From DAOUKH01 sp034421515 (GTDB lineage: Bacteria > Chloroflexota > Dehalococcoidia > SHYB01), in the NCBI GenBank assembly GCA_034421515.1, contig DAOUKH010000014.1, positions 1 to 13,253 on the forward strand: a stretch of DNA of 13,253 nt. Reading direction: 5' to 3'. The stretch's first letter is position 1; each line of letters starts with the position of its first letter. The position numbers and the translations under genes were made by a program. Positions 5,244 through 13,253 of the stretch are shown here, piece after piece. The notes under the pieces are model-generated. The model saw only the letters and a list, made by a program, of their open reading frames with translations. It did no database searches and had not been told where the DNA came from.

Positions 5244-6557
5244 TCAGGCGATGTGCGGGGGGTATTCGTCGCCGATGTGGCCGGCTTGTTCGAGGCGGTG
5301 TTGCTCGGCCTCGTTGAAGCCGAGGAGGTCGCCGTAGACGTAGGCGTTGTGCTGGCCGAGGGTCGGGGGCGGGTAGTCGAGGCGGCTTTCGGTGTTCCGC
5401 ATGAGCCAGGGGCTGCGAGGGTACTCGATGGGCATGCACTCGTGGTCCATGGCGTGGAAGAAGCCGCGGGCGTTGAGTTGCGGGTCGGCCATGAGGTCGC
5501 GGTCGTCGTTGAGGGCTCCCGCAGGGACGCCGTGGCCCTGCAGGTGGTGCATGATCCACTTGTCGTCGAAGCGCGAGGTCCACTGGGCGACGAGGTCGTC
5601 GAGATCCGACCGGTGCTCGAATCGCGACTCCTGGGTGGTGAAGCGCGGGTCATTCGCCCACTGGGGGTGGCCCATCGCCTCGACGAGGCCCTGCCAGTGG
5701 GCGTCGTTGCCGACGGCGATGGCCACCCAGCGGTCGTCGCCGGCGCAGGGGTAGGTGTTATGAGGGGCCATGCCGTAGTAGTCGTTGCCTTGGGGGCCGG
5801 GCGACTCGCCGGACATCTGGTAGCCGAGGAGGTGCTCGCCGAAAAAGGAGACCATGCACTCGGCTTGGGAGAGCTCGATGATCTGGCCCTTGCCGCTCCG
5901 CCGGAGCTGGAGGAGGGCGAGGGCGGCGGCGTAGGCGCCATGGAGCGCCGCGACGGCGTCGGCGAGGAAGATGTCCTCGGTCTGGGTGGGGTCGGTGTCG
6001 CGGTAGCCGCGGAGGTAGGTGTGGCCGGAGGTGCCTTCCAGATGGGAGCCGAGGGAGCGGTAGTGGGCGTAGGGGCCGGTGAGGCCGTAGGCGGGCATGC
6101 GGAGCATGACGATGTCGGGTTTGACGGCGCGGAGGGCGTCGTAGCCGATGCCGAGCTTGTCGACGGTGGCCAGGGCGTTGTTCTCGATCACGATGTCGGA
6201 GACGGCGACGAGCTGCTTGAGGACCTCGATGCCCTCCTCCTGCTGCAGGTCGACGGTCATGCTCATCTTGTTCTTCCCGTGGCTTTGGAAGAAGGGCCAG
6301 CAGTTGAAGTCGCGGCCGGTCATGGTGAAGTTGGGATAGGCGTTGAGCCAGTTGCGCATGGAGTCGATGTAGGCCTGCGCCGGTCTGGCGAAGCGCCCGC
6401 GGGTGCTGGCTTGGAGGACCTGGAGGGGTTCGACGCGGATGCATTCGGCGCCCCAGTCGGCGAGGTAGCTGGTGGCGTGGGGACCGGCGAGGACGAGGGA
6501 GAGGTCGGCGACGCGGATGCCCTCGAAGGGGCGGCGGAGGCTCTTTGGGGTAGGCAC
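5244..6557 (-). CDS. CaiB/BaiF family (class III) CoA-transferase
   Basis: Family III CoA-transferases move CoA between carboxylic acids through an aspartyl-CoA intermediate as interlocked homodimers in the cytoplasm. The 437-aa length is normal to slightly long. Visible family features are the N-terminal FEGIRVADLSLVLAGPHATS (11-30) with GAECIRVE after it, the NNALATVDKLGIGYDALR block (126-143), YGLTGPYA (157-164), the probable catalytic Asp200 in IFLADAVAALHGAY, and the C-terminal GVPAGALND region. The start is a GTG 11 bp after the malate-synthase-like gene with no clear ribosome-binding site, so translation is probably coupled. Substrates cannot be read from sequence. The malate-synthase partner suggests a C4 dicarboxylate such as malate or succinate (inference). 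In the 3-hydroxypropionate cycle of Chloroflexus, succinyl-CoA:malate CoA-transferase belongs to this family. Confidence 0.9.
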   Translation of the reverse strand: MPTPKSLRRPFEGIRVADLSLVLAGPHATSYLADWGAECIRVEPLQVLQASTRGRFARPAQAYIDSMRNWLNAYPNFTMTGRDFNCWPFFQSHGKNKMSMTVDLQQEEGIEVLKQLVAVSDIVIENNALATVDKLGIGYDALRAVKPDIVMLRMPAYGLTGPYAHYRSLGSHLEGTSGHTYLRGYRDTDPTQTEDIFLADAVAALHGAYAAALALLQLRRSGKGQIIELSQAECMVSFFGEHLLGYQMSGESPGPQGNDYYGMAPHNTYPCAGDDRWVAIAVGNDAHWQGLVEAMGHPQWANDPRFTTQESRFEHRSDLDDLVAQWTSRFDDKWIMHHLQGHGVPAGALNDDRDLMADPQLNARGFFHAMDHECMPIEYPRSPWLMRNTESRLDYPPPTLGQHNAYVYGDLLGFNEAEQHRLEQAGHIGDEYPPHIA

Positions 6558-6568
6558 GGGCGCCGCCG

Positions 6569-8122
6569 CTAGGCGAGCAGGACGTGCTCGCGCGTGAGGG
6601 CTTCGCTGAGGCGGCGGGCCTCGCGGTAGTCGGCGCGGACTGAGTCGGCGGCGCCGGGGAGATCGGCGAGGATGCGGTCGAGCTCTTCGTCGAAGAGTTG
6701 GGTGATGCGCTCGGGGGTGTGGGCGACGGGGAGGCCGTCTTCGTCGAGGACGGGGACCTGCTCGTAGTGGTGCATGCGCTGGGCGATCATGAGGCGGTAG
6801 ATGCGGTCGGTCGCCAGGTCTTCCATGTAGCCGTCGAGGAGGCTGGCGCCCTTGCCGGTGACGACGCCGTAGCGGTAGCGGATGACGCCGCGGATGGCGT
6901 CGCGGGTGCCCTGGAGGGTGCGGCGGCCGCCTTCGACGGGCGGGCGGAGGTCGGGGCGGCGCTCGGCGCCGACGGGGCGCTTGTGGACCTGGTTGGGATA
7001 GGGGAACTGACTCACCGCGATCTCGTTCTGATCGGGATGGCCGGTCCAGGCGCCGTCCATGAGGGAGGCGGCCTCGTTGGCCTTGTCCCTTTCGAGGGAT
7101 TCAAGGGCGCGGGCGTTGAGCTCGGGGTCGGCGCGGTTGGGGAAGAGGGCGGTCATGCCGCCGATGGCGAGGATGCCGCGCTTGTGGCAGATCTCGGGGA
7201 TGAGCTCGCGGACGCGCTGGAAGAAGGGGACGTCGTGAGGGATGGTGTTGCGGTCGGGGAGGACCCAGGCGGGGTCGTGGAGGTTGAACTCGATGAGGCT
7301 GGCCATGTAGTCCCAGCGGCCCAGGTTGAGGCCGATGATGTGGTCGCGGAGGTTGTAGATGAACTCCTCCATCTGATAGGCGAGGGGATGGGACTCGGCG
7401 AGCGCCATGCACTTGATGTAGTCCTTGGGCAGGCCCTTGGCCTCGGCGATGGTCTGGAAGAGGTCGCGCCACCAGAGGGCCTCCTCGGCGCTTTCGGACT
7501 TGGGGACGTAGAAGCTGAGGGGGTGCTTGAGCTTGGCGGGGTCGGCGTGGAAGGCGACGAGGGCGGTGTCGATGAGGGCGGCGGCGGTTGGCTCGCCGTC
7601 GATGACGCCGTCTTGGTCCATGTGGAGGCCGCGGGGGCGGGTGAAGACGACGGGGCTTTCGTTGATGGAGACGGTGCGGTCGCGCTTCCTGTCGTAGTAG
7701 GAGAGGGTGCCTTCGAGGGCGCGGAGGACGTTGGCGGCGCCATCGAGCATGTGGCCCTTGTGGCTGACCATGGAGTCTTCGAGGTCGAGCATGACGCCGG
7801 GTGCGCCGGAGTTGAGCATCTTGACGACGAGCTCGGCGTCGTCGGCGGGGCCGGTCATCTGGTTGCGCTGGTCTTGGCACCAGGCGGGGAGGTCGATGCG
7901 CCAGCCGCCATCGGTGGCCTCGGAAGGGGGGAGGTGGTCGGGGAGGTCGCCGCGGTGGGAGCCGGCGAGGGCGTCGCGGCGCTTGGCGGCGAGGTCGCGC
8001 TGGCGGGGGGTGAAGCGCTCGTGGAGGGGACGGTAGAAGGCGAGGAACTCGCGGGTGAGCAGGTCTCCCAACGGGGCGGCGGGGGCCGGGGTCTCGGCAC
8101 CGGTGGTCTGTGGCTGGGTCAT
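6569..8122 (-). CDS. Malate synthase-like protein (AceB family)
   Basis: Homologue of malate synthase, which condenses glyoxylate with acetyl-CoA to malate in the glyoxylate pathway. It has 517 aa from the ATG at 8122 (family about 530); a GTG at 8161 would add 13 residues, and neither start has a clear ribosome-binding site. Features are MLDLEDS (111-117), TRPRGLH with the substrate Arg (about 162-164), YVPKSES, Glu243 in ALAES (metal ligand position), the signature RDHIIGLNLGRWDYMA with Asp271, GGMTALFP, and Glu434-Asp435 in MEDLATDRI at the catalytic-base position. The family signature normally ends WDY-[LIVM]-F, and here the Phe is Ala. The segment after the base (YRLMIAQRMHH) also differs from the usual SRSQIWQW type. 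So this is a divergent branch with intact core chemistry, possibly with altered substrate or product release. It is co-transcribed with the CoA-transferase. Confidence 0.87.
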   Translation of the reverse strand: MTQPQTTGAETPAPAAPLGDLLTREFLAFYRPLHERFTPRQRDLAAKRRDALAGSHRGDLPDHLPPSEATDGGWRIDLPAWCQDQRNQMTGPADDAELVVKMLNSGAPGVMLDLEDSMVSHKGHMLDGAANVLRALEGTLSYYDRKRDRTVSINESPVVFTRPRGLHMDQDGVIDGEPTAAALIDTALVAFHADPAKLKHPLSFYVPKSESAEEALWWRDLFQTIAEAKGLPKDYIKCMALAESHPLAYQMEEFIYNLRDHIIGLNLGRWDYMASLIEFNLHDPAWVLPDRNTIPHDVPFFQRVRELIPEICHKRGILAIGGMTALFPNRADPELNARALESLERDKANEAASLMDGAWTGHPDQNEIAVSQFPYPNQVHKRPVGAERRPDLRPPVEGGRRTLQGTRDAIRGVIRYRYGVVTGKGASLLDGYMEDLATDRIYRLMIAQRMHHYEQVPVLDEDGLPVAHTPERITQLFDEELDRILADLPGAADSVRADYREARRLSEALTREHVLLA

Positions 8123-8161
8123 GTGTTGTGCGGGCCGCCGAGTTGTCGAGGGCTGGGCCAC

Positions 8162-8178
8162 AGCCCCGGTTCGGGGCT
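8162..8178. promoter_or_regulatory. Hairpin/operator-like palindrome in the malate synthase leader
   Basis: AGCCCCG-GTT-CGGGGCT is a perfect 7-bp inverted repeat with a 3-nt centre. Flanking GCCAC and GTGGC can extend it with an asymmetric bulge. It lies about 10 bp downstream of the expected start of the promoter at 8195-8223, so it could be an operator or an mRNA hairpin. The regulator is unknown. Confidence 0.35.
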
Positions 8179-8194
8179 TGGCCGTGGCTCCGTC

Positions 8195-8223
8195 AGGCTA
8201 CCCGGAGGGCCGGGGAGCGTCAA
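8195..8223 (-). promoter_or_regulatory. Candidate promoter of the malate synthase/CoA-transferase pair
   Basis: On the minus strand, TTGACG (8223-8218) is followed after 17 bp by TAGCCT (8200-8195). The -35 has 5 of 6 matches and the -10 has 3 of 6. The expected start is near 8188, giving a 66-nt leader to the ATG at 8122. Confidence 0.4.
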
Positions 8224-8257
8224 GGGATTCTAGCCGTGGCGAGGTGGTGGGAGGGGA

Positions 8258-8277
8258 GGGCGCTTCGCGAAGCGCCC
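8258..8277. repeat. 20-bp perfect palindrome
   Basis: GGGCGCTTCGCGAAGCGCCC is a perfect palindrome with AGG/CCCCTA-type flanks. It lies between the DUF2156 stop and the malate synthase promoter and could end transcripts from upstream. It is unrelated in sequence to repeats A and B and has no second copy in the window. Confidence 0.5.
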
Positions 8278-8328
8278 CTACAGGGAGAAGCGGCGGACGT
8301 TGGTCGCGTGTGGCAACGGATGAGGGGG

Positions 8329-8430
8329 CCCCTCATCTCAATCTTCTCCCGTGGGGAGAAGAGGGGGAAGGGGACGGGCCCGTCCTCAGTCCCTCCCAGA
8401 GGGAGGGAGGTTTAAGGGGCGCGCCCCTTA
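8329..8430. repeat. Repeat pair downstream of the DUF2156 gene
   Basis: A shortened A copy in minus orientation occupies 8384-8416 (CCTCCCTCCC, short CT centre, GGGAGGGACTGAGG), and a diverged B-like hairpin lies at 8329-8363 (CTTCTCCC-GT-GGGGAGAAG core). The TAAGGGGCGCGCCCCTTA palindrome at 8413-8430 joins the A copy to the gene and supplies its TAA stop. The A copy has lost its last two G runs. Confidence 0.75.
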
Positions 8431-9387
8431 GGTGAGGGAGGCGCGGAGGATGGCGAGGGCGGCGCGGGGGAGGCCGAAGCGGCCGGTGTGGGCGAGGTAG
8501 AGGGGGGTCCAGGTTGGGTTGAATTTCTGCTTGAAGCGGCGGAGGCCGTCGGCGTCGTAGAGGGGGCGGGCGACGCGGCGGAGGGCGGCGAGGGTCCAGG
8601 ACGGGGCGCCGTCGAGGTTCGCGAGGGGGGCGCCGGAGAGGCTGGCGTAGGGGCAGCCTTCGCCGCGGAAGGCGAGGAGTGAGTCGGCGACGAGGAAGTC
8701 GGCGAGGCCGGCCATGACGCCCGGGCGGTAGCGGAGGAGCTCGAGCATCCAGCCGCCGCGGGCGGGGACCCAGGTGGCGAAGCCGGCGATGCGGCCGTGG
8801 GAGTCCTCCGCGATGGCGGAGCGCGCGGCGGGGTCGATGAGGGCACCGGTCCCGCCGAAGGCGAAGCGAAGCTCGAGGGGCCGCTTTGTGCGGAGCCAGG
8901 ACTGGGAGACGGCGTCGATCTCGCGGCGGCGGCCAGCGTATTCTTTCGGAGTCATCCAGCGGAAGCGGAGGCCGCGGCTGCGGGCGCGGTTGCGGGCGGC
9001 GCGGACCTCGCGCCAGCGGCGCCCCCGGGGGTGGAAGTGGCGGGGGTCGAGGACCGCCTCGTCGCCGGCGGGAGTGAGGTTGTAGCCCGCGGCATGTGCG
9101 GCGCCGATGAGGTCGGCGGGGAGTCCGCAGACGACGGCGCGCAGGCCGCGCTCGCGGCACCAGCCGCGGAAGCCTTGCAGGACGGAGGTGGCGGTCTCCG
9201 GGGGGCCGACGGGTGGGCCGAGGGCGACGGCTGCGCCGGCGGCGACGCGGAAGCCGAGGCGGGGTTGGCCGTCGAAGAAGAAGCGGCGCGAGCCCTCGCG
9301 GAGGCCCATGTGGCTGAGTCCGTGGGGGGCGGCGGGGGCAGTAGGTGGAGCGGGGAGTGGGGGAGCGGTGAGGACGGCGGTGGTCAC
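8428..9387 (-). CDS. DUF2156 / LPG-synthase-C domain acyltransferase-like protein
   Basis: Soluble protein of 319 aa related to the C-terminal catalytic domain of phosphatidylglycerol lysyltransferases (MprF), a GNAT-fold family. Family blocks seen are AALGPPVGPPE-like (52-64), GDEAVLD (108-114), RWREVRAARNRARSRGLRFR (124-143), EIDAVSQSWL (156-165), the acetyltransferase-like AIAEDSHGRIAGFATWVP (191-208), and the C-terminal YDADGLRRFKQKFNPTWTPLYL (277-298). It lacks the membrane flippase half of MprF, so it may transfer an aminoacyl or acyl group to an unknown acceptor. The first 25 residues are Ala/Pro-rich. The GTG at 9387 is preferred because a -10 element ends 8 bp before it; ATG 9309 is an alternative. 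Reading on to 9540 would only translate repeat sequence. The stop lies in a repeat-joined palindrome. Confidence 0.8.
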   Translation of the reverse strand: MTTAVLTAPPLPAPPTAPAAPHGLSHMGLREGSRRFFFDGQPRLGFRVAAGAAVALGPPVGPPETATSVLQGFRGWCRERGLRAVVCGLPADLIGAAHAAGYNLTPAGDEAVLDPRHFHPRGRRWREVRAARNRARSRGLRFRWMTPKEYAGRRREIDAVSQSWLRTKRPLELRFAFGGTGALIDPAARSAIAEDSHGRIAGFATWVPARGGWMLELLRYRPGVMAGLADFLVADSLLAFRGEGCPYASLSGAPLANLDGAPSWTLAALRRVARPLYDADGLRRFKQKFNPTWTPLYLAHTGRFGLPRAALAILRASLT

Positions 9388-9394
9388 GGTGGGG

Positions 9395-9403
9395 ATTGTA
9401 GCA
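9395..9403 (-). promoter_or_regulatory. Extended -10 promoter giving a probably leaderless mRNA
   Basis: On the minus strand, TGCTACAAT (9403-9395) is an extended -10 with 5 of 6 matches. Transcription should start at 9388 or 9387, the first base of the GTG start codon. There is no ribosome-binding site, as expected for a leaderless message. Confidence 0.5.
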
Positions 9404-9440
9404 GCGTGGGGGTGGTTGGAGGGCCTCCGTGGGGTCTGGC

Positions 9441-9776
9441 CGGGGTGGGGTGGACGGTGCCCCAGCCGCCGGACTGCCCGCCCCCCGCGCCGCCCCTCCG
9501 GCGCGCCTAGCAGCGCGACCCCTCCCTCAGTCCCTCCCACAAGGGGAGGGAGGCTTAAGAGGGGGCGCCCTCCTCACAAGGAGAGGGGGGTTTAAGAGGA
9601 ACGCTTCGTGGGGTTGGCCGTGGGCTCTGGCCTCTCCCCCCTTGTGGGGGAGATGAGAGAGAGGGGTCGGGGTGGGGCGATGGCGCCCCAGCCGCTGGAC
9701 TGCCCCCGCCCCGCGTCGCCCGCGCCTGCGGCGCGACCCCTCCCTCAGTCCCTCCCACAAGGGGAGGGAGGCTTAA
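9441..9776 (-). repeat. Composite repeat cluster between rho and the DUF2156 gene
   Basis: Gene-free stretch filled by repeats, all A copies in minus orientation: full A copies at 9721-9776 and 9513-9559, a diverged A at 9568-9596, and a B copy at 9628-9667. The spacers 9441-9512 and 9669-9730 are themselves related (GGGGTGGGG, GCGCCCCAGCCGC, GGACTGCCC in the same order). The spacer after the A copy at 1-57 matches them in reverse complement. Thus the cluster consists of tandem composite units [A - spacer - B]. Confidence 0.8.
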
Positions 9777-9788
9777 GGAGGGCGGCGG

Positions 9789-11174
<1,386 letters not shown>

Positions 11175-11206
11175 CGCCGTTGCCTCCTGCCCGTGGTAAC
11201 CGCCGC

Positions 11207-12840
<1,634 letters not shown>

Positions 12841-12844
<4 letters not shown>

Positions 12845-13026
12845 GAATTTCGGCTCATGTGGATCGCTGCCGTCCAGAGAGGGGTCGCGCCCAAGGGAAG
12901 AGCCGGGAGCTTGCTACGGCGGCGCCACAAGCCACCGAACAGCCTCAGGGCGCGAATGGGAAACCTGTTCCGGAAGGGTGGAGGGCGCCTCGCCACGAGG
13001 CCGGCCCCGAAAGCGGGCCGCTCCAC
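12841..13026 (-). CDS. Possible 61-codon leader ORF overlapping pyrG
   Basis: The GTG at 13026 lies about 4 nt after the expected pyrG transcript start. The frame stays open for 61 codons and ends in TGA overlapping the pyrG GTG (GTGA). The product would be strongly basic (GLWRRRSK, FRNRFPIRALR) and has no recognised family. The arrangement looks like translational coupling, but the frame could be chance in GC-rich DNA and the start lies within a predicted stem. Confidence 0.2.
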
Positions 13027-13027
13027 C
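12977..13027 (-). ncRNA. Predicted three-way-junction RNA in the pyrG 5' leader
   Basis: On the minus strand, GGTGGAG (13027-13021) pairs perfectly with CTCCACC (12983-12977). It encloses two hairpins: CGGCCC/GGGCCG (13020-13015 with 13007-13002) and GCCTCG-TGG-CGAGGC (13001-12987). The element starts about 3 nt from the expected transcript 5' end. A further helix GAACAG/CTGTTC is possible downstream. No known pyrG regulatory RNA was recognised. Confidence 0.45.
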
Positions 13028-13036
13028 TCTTTCGCG

Positions 13037-13066
13037 ATTATAGGAGTCGAAAATTGAGACTGTCAA
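13037..13066 (-). promoter_or_regulatory. Consensus promoter of pyrG-rho
   Basis: On the minus strand, TTGACA (13066-13061), an 18-bp AT-richer spacer and TATAAT (13042-13037) match both housekeeping hexamers perfectly. The expected start is near 13030, giving a leader of about 186 nt before the pyrG GTG at 12844. Confidence 0.85.
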
Positions 13067-13080
13067 TCCCTCCGCCGCCG

Positions 13081-13138
13081 GCGCGCCCTTCGGGCGCGTG
13101 CCCTCTCTCAATCTCCCCCAGAGGGGGAGAGGTTTAAG
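13081..13138 (-). repeat. Diverged A/B repeat upstream of pyrG
   Basis: Read on the minus strand it starts CTTAAACC like repeat A, then has a B-type hairpin (CTCCCCC-TCT-GGGGGAG), a GATTGAGAGAGGG tail and the CGCGCCC-GAA-GGGCGCG terminal hairpin (13098-13082). It combines A ends with a B centre, which shows that the two forms belong to one family. Confidence 0.75.
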
Positions 13139-13198
13139 GTGGGTACAGACCGGGGAGATAGGTAACAGGTAAACCGGGCACATGGGTAACACATTGGA

Positions 13199-13217
13199 GG
13201 ATCGCTGGAAGCGATCC
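13199..13217 (+). promoter_or_regulatory. Hairpin before the transposase ribosome-binding site
   Basis: GGATCGC-TGGAA-GCGATCC is a perfect 7-bp stem with a 5-nt loop, three bases before the AGGAGG at 13221. It may reduce translation of transposase from read-through transcripts, as known for some other insertion sequences. Confidence 0.4.
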
Positions 13218-13230
13218 ATGAGGAGGAGCT

Positions 13231-13253
13231 GTGTTGCCCTGGCAAGAGACGAG
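13231..13253 (+). CDS. IS481-type transposase, N-terminal fragment
   Basis: Only seven complete codons are in the window. The GTG at 13231 (or TTG at 13234) follows AGGAGG at 13221-13226 by 4 (or 7) bases and reads M-L-P-W-Q-E-T. PWQET / PWKET is the usual start of IS481-family transposases, whose helix-turn-helix and DDE domains would lie beyond the window. The call rests on this short peptide and the flanking terminal repeats. Confidence 0.55.

Larger units (their letters stand above)
13141..13253 (+). mobile_element. IS481-family insertion sequence, left end (truncated by window)
   Basis: The terminus contains two imperfect direct repeats of 19 bp, 24 bp apart: ACCGGGGAGATAGGTAACA (13149-13167) and ACCGGGCACATGGGTAACA (13173-13191), probable transposase-binding sites. 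The first transposase codons follow. The outer boundary is set at about 13141-13144, directly beyond the repeat A end at 13138. The right end lies outside the window. Confidence 0.65.

Noticed and set aside
6698..8233. Large plus-strand open frames opposite the malate synthase and CoA-transferase genes
   Set aside because: Low-complexity Gly/Val/Glu/Asp-rich translations with no domain similarity. The opposite strand encodes clear enzymes.
9388..9540. N-terminal extension of the DUF2156 protein (starting MGGTEGG)
   Set aside because: These residues are translated repeat and spacer sequence upstream of the promoter, not family-like sequence.

Overview
This is a high-GC bacterial chromosomal window. 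It carries housekeeping and transport genes embedded in an unusual palindromic repeat family, and it ends in an insertion sequence that the window edge cuts off. The best guess for the host is Chloroflexota, perhaps a Dehalococcoidia/SAR202-like lineage. The reasons are a Gram-positive-type (also Dehalococcoides-type) LexA box, GC-rich GTG/TTG starts, and a class III CoA-transferase beside a malate-synthase-like enzyme. This is an inference, and Actinobacteria-like hosts are not excluded.

Layout. Positions 1-300 hold repeat copies only. mutM (374-1300, +) encodes formamidopyrimidine-DNA glycosylase, and three tandem repeat units are inserted in frame inside it (578-685). Positions 1301-1718 contain more repeats and a near-consensus promoter with a perfect LexA-type palindrome over its start site, but no convincing gene downstream. 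Then follows a minus-strand, tightly overlapping ABC importer operon reading phnD (5011) - phnC - phnE1 - phnE2 (ends 1719). Next comes a second minus-strand pair: a malate-synthase-like enzyme (8122-6569) followed 11 bp later by a CaiB/BaiF class III CoA-transferase (6557-5244). A DUF2156 / LPG-synthase-C acyltransferase-like gene (9387-8428, -) sits between two repeat clusters. A pyrG-rho operon (12844-9789, -) has a consensus promoter at 13066-13037 and a 180-nt leader with a predicted three-way junction. The right end (about 13141-13253) is the left end of an IS481-family element with the first codons of its transposase.

The most unusual content is the repeat family, about eleven copies in 13 kb. 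Most copies combine a TTAA-start, a CCTCCCTCCC / GGGAGGG hairpin and a second pair of G tracts that together fit a G-quadruplex pattern. They lie immediately 3' of rho, mutM and the DUF2156 gene in the same orientation relative to transcription. One tandem cluster has become part of the MutM protein, as 10-residue peptide repeats in a surface turn. The other noteworthy items are the orphan SOS-type promoter, the structured pyrG leader and the malate synthase/CoA-transferase pair.

No tRNA, rRNA or CRISPR array was seen.
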